A stretch of 64,000 nucleotides of DNA from NCBI RefSeq assembly GCF_000192745.1, contig NC_015259.1:2743001-2807000 (forward strand), read 5' to 3'. The notes beneath the pieces are model-generated. The model was given only the letters and a program-made list of their open reading frames with translations. It made no database searches and had not been told where the DNA came from. How positions within the stretch are numbered: the first letter of the stretch is position 1; every line of letters begins with the position of its first letter. Source of the DNA: Polymorphum gilvum SL003B-26A1. Its GTDB lineage: Bacteria > Pseudomonadota > Alphaproteobacteria > Rhizobiales > Stappiaceae. Shown piece after piece: positions 40,419-48,183 of the stretch. The position numbers and the translations under genes are program-made.

Positions 40419-41993
40419 TCATTGGCACAGCGGATCGGCGGCGTCGAGCGGCTGCACGCCCCAATGGGTGACCCTGAACCCCTCCGGCTTCCAGGGATGC
40501 GACCAGGCTCCGGCGAGATAGCGCGCCTCGCCGGCACGCACCGGCAGCCGGCCACCGGAAAAAAGCGCCACGAAGGCGTCCGCGGCCGCCGCCGCGGGCG
40601 GCGCCTCGCCGGCGTCCCAGACATAGAGGCAGGCGGCGCGCGGCGGCAGCGGCGGCCGCCACGCGGGGATCGCGACGCGCGCGGTCGGAAACAGCACGCG
40701 CAGGTTCCCCGCGGTATAGGCGTCGTCGCCGACCAGCGTCGCCTGCCCGGCGCCGAGCGCGGCAAGGTCGTCGCGGATCTCCGCATAGGGCGTCAGCGGG
40801 CGGCATTTGCCGCCGCAGGCGAGCCGCTCCGGGATGACGAGCCCCGGCACGCGCGCCACCAGCGCCACGGCGGCGACGGCGGCGATCGTGAGGCCGAGCG
40901 CGCGCCAGCGCTTGGCGCCCGGCGCCGCCGCGATGCGCGCGAACAGCCAGATCGGCAGCAGCAGCAGCACGGCGTGCATGTGCCGCTCCTTGACGTAGGT
41001 CGCCCCGGTCGCGACGATCAGCAGCGCCGTGACGGCGACGGCGACGACCGTGGCGCGGCCGCACAGCCGGGCGACGTCGTTGGCCCGCGGCACGGCGCCT
41101 GTGCCGACCGCCCGCACCTGCGGCCAGAACAGCGCGACGACGATGGCCAGGAACGGCATGGAGAAGCCGGTGAGGCTCCAGGCCAGCAGGGCAAGGCCGG
41201 TGCCGGCGCGCTGCAGGTGCGGTGCCGGTGCCGCCGTGCCCATCACGCCGGCGCTTTCCGTGACGATGCCGTGGCCCTGGCCGAGCGTCCACGCCAGATA
41301 GGGCGCGTAGACGGCGGCCGCAACGGCAAGGGCGAGCGCGAGCCCGGCGACGCGCAGGCGCGGACGCCAGGCGCGGTCGCTGACGGCGGCGGCGAGCAGG
41401 GCGGACAGGAACAGCGGATAGGAATGCTTGGCGAGCAGCCCGGCCCCGACCGCCAGGCCGACCGGCACATAGGCGGCGAGCCGGCCGCTCTCCATCGCCC
41501 GCAGCAGCGCCCAGGCGCTCGCCGCGCAGGCCGCCGTCAGTACCAGCGTGTGGGTGACGCCCTCGTGCAGGTTCCAGCCGAACTGGTAGAGCAGCGAATA
41601 GGACAGCACGCACAGGCCGGCGACCCTCGGGTCGTCGATGGCCCGCCGGGCAACGAGGAACAGGAACAGCGCCGCCACCGTCAGCAGGGCGTACTTGAGC
41701 AGCAGGAAGCTCCAGATCGTCGGCCCGAGCGCCTGCTGCAGGGTCCACAGCAGCCATTCGTAGAGCGGCGGCTGGCGCAGCAGGTAGCCGGCCTCCAGCG
41801 ACTGCACGAAGACGTTTTCGAGCATGTCGTCGGTGCCGAGCACCGGCGAGGCCAGCCCGCGCAGCAGCGTGTGCGCCAGGCCCCAGGCGGCGACGACTGC
41901 GACGACGCCGGCCGCGCCGGCATAGGGCGGAAGCCCGTCGGAACGGGCGCCGGAGGGGGTGTCGGCGCCAGTGTCGGGATGGGGCAAGGTCAT
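40419..41993 (-). CDS. GT39/ArnT-like membrane glycosyltransferase
   Basis: A 524-aa polytopic protein of about 11 helices. D-D in G-T-D-D-M-L-E-N after the first helix is the catalytic Asp region of polyprenyl-phosphate-sugar-dependent transferases (GT39/GT83), followed by P-P-L-Y-E-W-L-L-W. The C-terminal third (about 390-524) is a periplasmic alpha/beta domain. It may glycosylate lipid A, protein or a surface lipid; substrate unknown. Confidence 0.78.
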   Translation of the reverse strand: MTLPHPDTGADTPSGARSDGLPPYAGAAGVVAVVAAWGLAHTLLRGLASPVLGTDDMLENVFVQSLEAGYLLRQPPLYEWLLWTLQQALGPTIWSFLLLKYALLTVAALFLFLVARRAIDDPRVAGLCVLSYSLLYQFGWNLHEGVTHTLVLTAACAASAWALLRAMESGRLAAYVPVGLAVGAGLLAKHSYPLFLSALLAAAVSDRAWRPRLRVAGLALALAVAAAVYAPYLAWTLGQGHGIVTESAGVMGTAAPAPHLQRAGTGLALLAWSLTGFSMPFLAIVVALFWPQVRAVGTGAVPRANDVARLCGRATVVAVAVTALLIVATGATYVKERHMHAVLLLLPIWLFARIAAAPGAKRWRALGLTIAAVAAVALVARVPGLVIPERLACGGKCRPLTPYAEIRDDLAALGAGQATLVGDDAYTAGNLRVLFPTARVAIPAWRPPLPPRAACLYVWDAGEAPPAAAAADAFVALFSGGRLPVRAGEARYLAGAWSHPWKPEGFRVTHWGVQPLDAADPLCQ

Positions 41994-42102
41994 GACGTCA
42001 CGCGGCCCTGCGCTGCTGGAAACGGTTGGCTCTTCCTACAGGATTCCGCTCCCGCGTGGCACCGCCCTTTTTCGCCGTCCGCCGTTCACGACCCCGTTCA
42101 CG

Positions 42103-42162
42103 TCCCAGCCTCGTGCCCAGCCTCGTTCCCAGCCTCGTGCCCAGCCTCGTTCCCAGCCTCGT
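42103..42162. repeat. Five 12-bp tandem repeats
   Basis: Unit (T/G)CCCAGCCTCGT, five copies alternating T and G at the first base, so it may also be read as a 24-bp repeat. Lies upstream of the glycosyltransferase gene start, outside any gene. Confidence 0.85.
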
Positions 42163-42238
42163 CCCGATGCGGCGGCGGAGGAGCGCGGCGGTGGGGCGGC
42201 GACAGTGGTGTGGCCGGGCCGTGCCTCACCGCCTCCCC

Positions 42239-42390
42239 GTCACCCCGGACGCAGCGCAGCGGAGATCCGGGACCCACTCGCAGTGCCGCCTGCCGCAGCC
42301 TCGAAGAGGCGCGCCGGGGCGACCCGATTCCTGCATCCGCCGCTCTGCGACCGAGTGCCCCCGGGTCTCGCTCTGCTCGCCCTGGGTGAC
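42239..42390. repeat. MITE-like palindromic element with flanking direct repeats
   Basis: About 40-base imperfect inverted arms, 42239-42280 (starting GTCACCC, ending CACTCG) and 42352-42390 (its complement), surround a 71-base centre. A 14-base direct repeat GACAGTGGTGTGGC lies just outside, at 42201-42214 and 42391-42404. It resembles the dispersed GTCA(C/T)CCCGG palindromes I know from alphaproteobacterial intergenic regions. Confidence 0.65.
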
Positions 42391-42495
42391 GACAGTGGTG
42401 TGGCGGGGCCGGTGCCCTGCCCTCGCCCCGCCTCACCCTTGTCTGGTCGCGCCGTGCGAACCGCGAAGACAGGAAACGGGACCGCGGTACCACGC

Positions 42496-43185
42496 TCAGA
42501 CCGCCCGGCACCAGTAGGCCGGCACCCCGAAAAAATCCGCATGGGCAAAGAGATCGGCAGGAACCGGAATGAACTGATCCTTCACGAGTGGCATCTGCAG
42601 GCTGCGCACCAGAACCTTCTGGACGAAGGAAGAACAAATGACCTGGGTGTCGTCGGGCCGCTCGGCATAGATCGGCGAGCGACCGCCGAGACGGTTCAGC
42701 AACAGGTTGGCGGTGCTGATGTTGAAGATCCGGTACTGGTTGCCCGAAAAAAGCTCCAGCGACTCCTGCAGCGCGTCCGGATCGACCGCCTTGCCTTTGA
42801 CCCTGCGGACGGACACGAGCTGTCGCCGCTCGCTCAGCGTCTCGGCGAGCGAACAGACGCAGACGTGCTTGCCCGGCATGGCATCCCAGACACGTAGCGT
42901 CGCATCGAGGACCGCCGCATGCGTCCAGATGGCCTGTTCGAACGCAAATCCGAGCGCGCGCTGCACCCAGAAAACTGCCTCGGTCTGAGGCGTGGACGGA
43001 TTGGCAAACAGCAGGGCGTCGCCCGGCGACCAGTCGAAAACGTTAGGGATGCAGGCGCCAAAGGGCGTCGCAACGGCGCACGTCACCGTCGCGGGCGGGC
43101 GGGCGACTCGAAACTCCGACGGAGACAGGTGTTCAAGGGCATCATGCGGGAGAAGGAAGGGACCGTTCTCGGATGGCTCAGCCAT
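42496..43185 (-). CDS. YiiX-like permuted papain-fold amidase/hydrolase
   Basis: A 229-aa protein. The catalytic order is permuted: His89 in W-T-H-A-A-V-L-D precedes Cys185 in Q-V-I-C-S-S-F-V-Q-K-V, as in YiiX/YebB (permuted NlpC/P60) enzymes. W-S-P-G-D-A-L-L-F is the usual first strand. No signal peptide is seen, so it may act in the cytoplasm on an unknown amide or ester. Clear fold, unknown substrate. Confidence 0.75.
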   Translation of the reverse strand: MAEPSENGPFLLPHDALEHLSPSEFRVARPPATVTCAVATPFGACIPNVFDWSPGDALLFANPSTPQTEAVFWVQRALGFAFEQAIWTHAAVLDATLRVWDAMPGKHVCVCSLAETLSERRQLVSVRRVKGKAVDPDALQESLELFSGNQYRIFNISTANLLLNRLGGRSPIYAERPDDTQVICSSFVQKVLVRSLQMPLVKDQFIPVPADLFAHADFFGVPAYWCRAV

Positions 43186-43263
43186 TCGTGTCTCTGCAAC
43201 GTCGGCTCGTTCTGTCTGACCGGCCCGAGGTTAAGCAACCCTTGGCTGCGCCCGCAACGAAAA

Positions 43264-43581
43264 TCAGGCGTACATTGAAGCAGATATCGTTATGCCTGCC
43301 TCATGGTGCCCCGACTTGCCCGACGGTGCGCCGTCTTCAGCCACGCCGAGCGCCGGAACGACGCCGGCCGGCAATTGCCCGGCATCGATCTGGACCAGCA
43401 TGGGTTGGTGCGGAGCCGCGTCCTGGTCGAACCGGAACAGCATTCCCGGCTCGAGATCGTCGCGCGCCTCGGCGAGTTCGATCGAAATCTGTTGCTGGTC
43501 CTGCAGATCCCACAAGGTCAGCCAGACCCGCAGCGGCATCGGCACGACATCCAGGAGTTGCACGTATCGCATGACATTCAC
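43264..43581 (-). CDS. Hypothetical protein (105 aa)
   Basis: The protein has V-W-L-T-L-W-D-L-Q-D-Q-Q-Q-I-S-I-E-L-A-E-A-R-D-D-L-E-P-G-M-L-F, which reads like a real beta-rich small domain, but I recognise no family. It lies 78 bases upstream of the amidase gene on the same strand and may be co-transcribed. Overlapping frames on the other strand have poorer composition. Confidence 0.5.
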   Translation of the reverse strand: MNVMRYVQLLDVVPMPLRVWLTLWDLQDQQQISIELAEARDDLEPGMLFRFDQDAAPHQPMLVQIDAGQLPAGVVPALGVAEDGAPSGKSGHHEAGITISASMYA

Positions 43582-43648
43582 CTTGCCGACAACATAGGCC
43601 CGGCATGGGCCGCGTTCAACAGGGTGCCGCGAAGATGTCGCGAAATCC

Positions 43649-45151
43649 CTACTCGATGCCGATCTTCGCCTTCAGCAGGTCGTTGACCGCCTGCGGGTTG
43701 GCCTTGCCCTGGGAGGCCTTCATGACCTGGCCGACGAACCAGCCGAGCAGCGTCGGCTTCTCCTTCGCCTGGGCGACCTTGTCCGGGTTGGCGGCGATGA
43801 TCTCGTCGACCACCTTCTCGATCGCGCCGAGGTCGGTGACCTGCTTCATGCCGCGCGCCTCGACGATGGCCGCCGGGTCGCCGCCCTCGCTCCAGACGAT
43901 CTCGAACAGATCCTTGGCGATCTTGCCGGAGATGGTGCCGGCCCGGATCAGGTCGATGATGGCGCCGAGCTGGGCCGCCGACACCGGGCTGGTCGACACG
44001 TCGAGGCCCTCCTTGTTCAGCCGGCCGAACAGCTCGTTGATCACCCAGTTGGCCGCCACCTTGGCGTCGCGGCCCTGTGCCACCTGCTCGAAGAAGTCGG
44101 CCGAGACCTTCTCGGCGACCAGCACGTCGGCATCATAGGCAGTCAGGCCGTAGTCGGCGACGAAGCGGCCCTTCTTGTCGTCGGGCAGTTCCGGCAGATG
44201 CGCGGCCAGATCGTCGACATAGGCTTGCGTGAATTCCAGCGGCAGCAGGTCGGGATCGGGGAAGTAACGGTAGTCGTGCGCCTCTTCCTTGGAGCGCATT
44301 GAGCGCGTCTCGCCCTTGACCGCGTCGAACAGGCGGGTCTCCTGGTCGATGGTGCCGCCGTCTTCCAGGATGCCGATCTGGCGCCGCGCCTCGTATTCGA
44401 TCGCCTGGCCGACGAAGCGGATGGAGTTGACGTTCTTGATCTCGCAGCGGGTGCCGAAGGGCTCGCCCGGCCGGCGCACGGAGACGTTGACGTCGGCGCG
44501 CATGGAGCCCTGGTCCATGTTGCCGTCGCAGGTGCCGAGATAGCGCAGGATGGTGCGCAGCTTGGTCAGATAGGCCTTGGCCTCGTCGGACGAGCGCAGG
44601 TCCGGCTTGGAGACGATCTCCATCAACGCGACGCCCGAGCGGTTGAGGTCCACGAAGGACATGGTCGGGTGCTGGTCGTGCAGCGACTTGCCGGCGTCCT
44701 GTTCGAGGTGCAGGCGCTCGACGCCAATCTCGACCCGTTCGTCGGGCATGTCGAGCACGATCGTGCCCTCGCCGACGATCGGCTGCTTGAACTGGGAGAT
44801 CTGGTAGCCCTGCGGCAGGTCCGGATAGAAGTAGTTCTTGCGGTCGAACACGGATTTCAGGTTGATCCGCGCCTTCAGGCCGAGGCCGGTGCGGATCGCC
44901 TGGCGCACGCATTCCTCGTTGATGACCGGCAGCATGCCCGGCATCGCCGCATCGACGAAGCTGACGTTGGCGTTGGGGTCCTTGCCGAATTCGGTCGACG
45001 CGCCGGAAAACAGCTTGGCCTCGGAGGTCACCTGGGCATGGACCTCCATGCCGATCACGACTTCCCAGTCGCCGGTGGCGCCCTTGATGAATTTCTTCGG
45101 ATCGGGCTTGCGTGCCTCGACAATCGTCATCTGGTCTCGAATCCTGTTCAT
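43649..45151 (-). CDS. gatB: Asp-tRNA(Asn)/Glu-tRNA(Gln) amidotransferase subunit B
   Basis: A 500-aa subunit that binds and activates mischarged tRNA with ATP. Family motifs are [49 protein letters not shown] and [10 protein letters not shown], then the C-terminal YqeY-like helical tail ([12 protein letters not shown]-type segment to P-Q-A-V-N-D-L-L). Its partners gatC and gatA lie 8 kb upstream on the same strand. Confidence 0.95.
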   Translation of the reverse strand: MNRIRDQMTIVEARKPDPKKFIKGATGDWEVVIGMEVHAQVTSEAKLFSGASTEFGKDPNANVSFVDAAMPGMLPVINEECVRQAIRTGLGLKARINLKSVFDRKNYFYPDLPQGYQISQFKQPIVGEGTIVLDMPDERVEIGVERLHLEQDAGKSLHDQHPTMSFVDLNRSGVALMEIVSKPDLRSSDEAKAYLTKLRTILRYLGTCDGNMDQGSMRADVNVSVRRPGEPFGTRCEIKNVNSIRFVGQAIEYEARRQIGILEDGGTIDQETRLFDAVKGETRSMRSKEEAHDYRYFPDPDLLPLEFTQAYVDDLAAHLPELPDDKKGRFVADYGLTAYDADVLVAEKVSADFFEQVAQGRDAKVAANWVINELFGRLNKEGLDVSTSPVSAAQLGAIIDLIRAGTISGKIAKDLFEIVWSEGGDPAAIVEARGMKQVTDLGAIEKVVDEIIAANPDKVAQAKEKPTLLGWFVGQVMKASQGKANPQAVNDLLKAKIGIE

Positions 45152-45271
45152 AGGCCGGCGCGCCCGGCCGAAAACGGCCCGTGGGGCTCGGGCGGCGCGC
45201 CTTGATCGCAGACCTGTTGCCTAGACGGGAATTGGCCGCCCCGCAAGAGGGCGCGCCGGCCTTTGGACAAA

Positions 45272-45589
45272 TCAGCGCGGCGCGTGCGGTGCCGTGCCGG
45301 TGCGCAGGATGAAACCGATCAGCACCGCGACCGCCTGGTAGAGTTCGACGGGGATTTCCTGATCGATCTCGATCTGCGCCAGCGCCTCGGCAAGCAGCGG
45401 ATCGGCCTCGATCGGAACGCCGTGGGCACGCGCCGTCTCCTCGATGCGCCGGGCGACGGCGCCGCGGCCCTTGGCGGTCACCGTCGGCGCGCCGGCCTTG
45501 TCGTAATGCAGCGCCACCGCCAGCCGCCGCCGGTCGTCGGCCGCCGGCTCCTCCTGTCCGGCGTCCGGCCGGTCCCCGTCGCCGCTCAT
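45272..45589 (-). CDS. FlhB-like C-terminal domain protein (YlqH/FhlP type)
   Basis: A 105-aa protein corresponding to the cytoplasmic domain of the type III export switch protein FlhB: A-V-A-L-H-Y-D, P-T-V-T-A-K-G-R-G, A-R-R-I-E-E-T-A, V-P-I-E-A-D-P-L-L-A and E-I-P-V-E-L-Y-Q-A-V-A-V-L. The N-P-T-H self-cleavage site is missing, and there is no membrane domain. Similar stand-alone proteins can partly substitute for the FlhB switch domain. It overlaps the FliK-like gene by 4 nt. Confidence 0.82.
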   Translation of the reverse strand: MSGDGDRPDAGQEEPAADDRRRLAVALHYDKAGAPTVTAKGRGAVARRIEETARAHGVPIEADPLLAEALAQIEIDQEIPVELYQAVAVLIGFILRTGTAPHAPR

Positions 45590-46857
45590 GTCTCCCGGTC
45601 CACCGTCGCAGCCGCCCCGGACGACCAGCGCGCGGCGCGGCCCGCCGCCGTGCCCTGCACGATGCGCAGGTCCTCCAGGTCCAGCCCCGCGTCGCGGAAG
45701 CCGTCGACGATCTCCTGCCGGCGTGCCGAAAAATCGGCGACGGTCTCCGGCCACTCGGCGCGCAGGGTGACGAAGCCCGTCCCGCCGCGCAGGCCGATCG
45801 CCGCCTCGACCGGCCCGGTCGAAGTCAGGCTCAGCGCGAAGCGCAGCTGCCATCCGAGCGCCCCGGCATCGTCCCCGGCCCGGCCGCCGCCGTCGCGGGC
45901 GATGCGCATCTCGATCACCGCCGTCTCGGCGCCGAGCGCCAGCGGCAGGTCGAGGGCGATCTCCGACTGCCGACCGGCCGTCGTCCGGGAGGCTTCGCCA
46001 GTCGTCCCCTCCCCGCCGGTGGCGAGACGGTTGAGGGCCATGCGCGCCAGGGCGTCCTCCGCCTCGCCGGCCAGACGGGCGAGCAGCCCGGCAGTGACAG
46101 CGGCGGCCCCGCCACCGCCGCCACCCGGGGCTGGCGCCGGGCCGCGGCCAGGCTCCGGCGGAAGTCCGGCGGCAGGCCGGAGGGTTTCCGGTGCTTTTCC
46201 GGACAGAATCGGGACGGCACCGAGCCCGCGCAGAAGCCCGGTCAACGACAGCAGCAGCGTCTTGAGGTCGCCGGCCGCGGCAGCCCCCGGCGACGGCGGC
46301 GCTGTCCCCGTCGGAGCGCGGAAATTGCCTGCGTTTTCAACCGCCGCCCGCACCTTGTCCGCAGTAATCGGCGCGTCGGCGGCAAGCCGCAGGCCGAGGA
46401 TCTGGCCGGCCAGCGCGCGCACCGGCGCCGGCACCGCCGGGTCGCCGGCGCGCACGATATCCGACAGGCTGGAGAACAGCGCCACGGCCGCCGCCGGGCT
46501 TTCGGCGCGTGCACCAAGGCCTTCGCGCGGCGCGGCCGCCGGGCCTGCGGCCGACTCGGGTCGAACCTGATAACCTGTTGATATCGCTGATGTATCTAGG
46601 ACGGTGAGGAGCAGTTTCGGCGCCGTTCCGCCGGCCTCGACGCGCACCGTCACCGCCGTTCCGGGCACCAGCGATACCGGCGAGCGGACATCCAGCATCG
46701 TGCCGCCGAGGACGAGGCGCAGGCCGTTATCCCCCAGCACGGCACTCACGCGGCCGGTCAGCGTCGCGCCGGGAAGAAGCTCCGGCGGCGAGCCGACCGA
46801 AGCCTGACCCGACATCTGCCCTGCCGGCGACTGCAGGGTGACAAGATGAGCTTGCAA
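45586..46857 (-). CDS. FliK-like hook-length control domain protein
   Basis: A 423-aa protein, Ala/Gly/Pro-rich, with a beta-rich N-terminus (G-R-V-S-A-V-L-G-D-N-G-L-R-L-V-L) and a C-terminal FliK-like domain (about 310-423: I-A-L-D-L-P, L-G-W-Q-L-R-F, V-T-L-R-A-E-W-P-E-T-V). The preferred start is TTG at 46857, 8 bases after GGAGGG; an upstream ATG frame is open but lacks a site. The overlap with the FlhB-like gene mirrors the ylqG-ylqH pair of Bacillus. No other flagellar gene is nearby. Confidence 0.7.
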   Translation of the reverse strand: MQAHLVTLQSPAGQMSGQASVGSPPELLPGATLTGRVSAVLGDNGLRLVLGGTMLDVRSPVSLVPGTAVTVRVEAGGTAPKLLLTVLDTSAISTGYQVRPESAAGPAAAPREGLGARAESPAAAVALFSSLSDIVRAGDPAVPAPVRALAGQILGLRLAADAPITADKVRAAVENAGNFRAPTGTAPPSPGAAAAGDLKTLLLSLTGLLRGLGAVPILSGKAPETLRPAAGLPPEPGRGPAPAPGGGGGGAAAVTAGLLARLAGEAEDALARMALNRLATGGEGTTGEASRTTAGRQSEIALDLPLALGAETAVIEMRIARDGGGRAGDDAGALGWQLRFALSLTSTGPVEAAIGLRGGTGFVTLRAEWPETVADFSARRQEIVDGFRDAGLDLEDLRIVQGTAAGRAARWSSGAAATVDRET

Positions 46858-46975
46858 CGGGCGGACCCTCCGGCGCGCAACGGGGACAACGGTGCGGCAG
46901 GATAGCACGAAAAGCCGCCGCCTCGCGCCGGCAAGGACCTGGGCAGGCAGCGATTTCGCGTCGCGCCGGCGCGGC

Positions 46976-46989
46976 TTGATCCCGGTCAA
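46976..46989. promoter_or_regulatory. FNR/FixK-type box before the DUF6455 gene
   Basis: TTGAT-CCCG-GTCAA, one mismatch to TTGAT-N4-ATCAA, 56 bases before the start codon. Confidence 0.55.
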
Positions 46990-47045
46990 GGCGCGGCCCG
47001 GCACGTGGGATATGTTTACCGGCAAATGAACTCGGAGACCACGCC

Positions 47046-47300
47046 ATGCGCTGGATAGACAGGCTCAACGAGCGCGCCGAACTGATGGGACGCATGATGG
47101 AAACCATCGGCGCCTTAAACGCCGCCCCGCACGGAATGCTGGCTGCCTCGGAATTGCGGCTGGCCGCCCACCGTTGCCTCAACTGCAGGCAGGCAGAGGA
47201 GTGCCTGTCCTGGCTCGACACTCACGCCGGCGGTGCGGACGCCGCGCCGGACCTGTGTCCGAACGCCGCCCTGTTCGCCGACTGGAAGACAAGGCTCTGA
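47046..47300 (+). CDS. DUF6455 family small protein
   Basis: An 84-aa protein. M-G-R-M-M-E-T-I-G is followed by a C-x2-C-x5-C pattern (R-C-L-N-C-R-Q-A-E-E-C-L-S-W-L) and L-C-P-N-A-A-L-F, which marks the DUF6455 family of alphaproteobacteria. The four Cys may bind zinc or another metal. Function unknown. An FNR-type box upstream suggests oxygen-dependent expression. Confidence 0.8.
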   Translation: MRWIDRLNERAELMGRMMETIGALNAAPHGMLAASELRLAAHRCLNCRQAEECLSWLDTHAGGADAAPDLCPNAALFADWKTRL

Positions 47301-47316
47301 TCTAAGGCTCTGATCT
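47291..47316. repeat. 13-bp tandem duplication across two stop codons
   Basis: AAGGCTCTGATCT occurs twice in direct succession. The first copy holds the DUF6455 stop; the convergent membrane-protein stop lies at the junction. Confidence 0.85.
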
Positions 47317-47637
47317 AGAGCCGTTTTTCTCTCCGCCGCGACGCAGGATGCGGTGCCGTAGGAGATAGAGCAGGCTTGCGCCGATCGCCCCGGCAAGGAG
47401 GCGGAACGGGAAGGCGGCCAGCGCCCCGACATCGTAGGGCGCCAGAGCCGTCATGCCCGACGAACGTACGGCCGCATCGAAGAACAGCGACAGTACTGCC
47501 GCGGCGAAGGCGGCGATGGCGATCTTCACCTTCTGATCGGCATACCAGCCGAGGCCGCAGCCGATCAGGAAGGCAACGGGATTGGCCAGCCCGGCAAGGC
47601 CGAACAGGCTGTCCCAAGTTTCAGACAATCCAGTCAT
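47302..47637 (-). CDS. Small membrane protein of unknown function
   Basis: A 111-aa protein with three hydrophobic segments (about 15-32, 38-55, 72-92) and a basic tail (R-H-R-I-L-R-R-G-G-E-K). G-L-G-W-Y-A-D-Q-K-V-K-I-A sits in the first loop. No family recognised. It converges on the DUF6455 gene with one base between the stops. Confidence 0.65.
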   Translation of the reverse strand: MTGLSETWDSLFGLAGLANPVAFLIGCGLGWYADQKVKIAIAAFAAAVLSLFFDAAVRSSGMTALAPYDVGALAAFPFRLLAGAIGASLLYLLRHRILRRGGEKNGSRSEP

Positions 47638-47887
47638 GACGCCTGTCTATACCGGCTCCGGCGGTTTGGCGAGCCCGGATCGGGTTTCCAGGCGATGTCG
47701 TTCGCTTCGGGGGATCGCCCGTCGCCCGCATGAGGCGTGAATCCCGCGCCTTGCCGTCGGCCCGGATGGATGCAATGGTTGCAAAGTTTCGAATCTAGAA
47801 CGATCTTGAACTGAGCATTCATTCTACAGCGCTGCAGGCGGGCCAATCGGTCGGCCGTGTGTCGGACAAGGGATTGAAAACAGACCC

Positions 47888-48142
47888 ATGAGCCTGGATC
47901 GGGGCGGCATTGCCCCAGCCGAGACGATCGGCGACCTGAGACGGAATGGGCGCCGTCTCGGCCTGACCTGCACCGGTTGCAGCCGTTTTCGCTACATGAA
48001 GGACGCGCGGTTTCCCGACACCGTCACGGTAACCGCCATCGCGCTGGCGCTGCGCTGTGCCCGCTGCGGCTCGCCCGACGTGCTGACCGCCGCCGTGGCG
48101 CGGTGCTCGACGACCGGACACTGGCCGGCCGAGCGCAGCTGA
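47888..48142 (+). CDS. Small zinc-ribbon-like protein
   Basis: An 84-aa protein with two CxxC knuckles, L-T-C-T-G-C-S-R and R-C-A-R-C-G-S-P, spaced about 30 residues apart, consistent with a zinc ribbon. The first half is basic. Function unknown. The start at 47888 is upstream of G-I-A-P-A-E; a GTG alternative is possible. Coding on this strand is supported by the CxxC pair; the much longer plus-strand frame overlapping opgH is noise. Confidence 0.6.
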   Translation: MSLDRGGIAPAETIGDLRRNGRRLGLTCTGCSRFRYMKDARFPDTVTVTAIALALRCARCGSPDVLTAAVARCSTTGHWPAERS

Positions 48143-48183
48143 GCGAAGCCGACCGCAGGCCGTTTCCCGGACGACCGTCCCCT

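Larger units (their letters stand above)
41994..42495. other. Repeat-rich intergenic region
   Basis: About 500 bases between the glycosyltransferase start and the amidase-like stop. Contains the tandem and palindromic repeats listed separately. No gene is supported, although both strands have long open frames caused by high G+C. Confidence 0.6.

Noticed and set aside
42103-42162. CRISPR-like array
   Set aside because: The repeats are adjacent 12-bp units without spacers, so this is a simple tandem repeat.
40422-42389. 655-codon plus-strand frame opposite the glycosyltransferase
   Set aside because: Antisense shadow that also runs through the repeat region.
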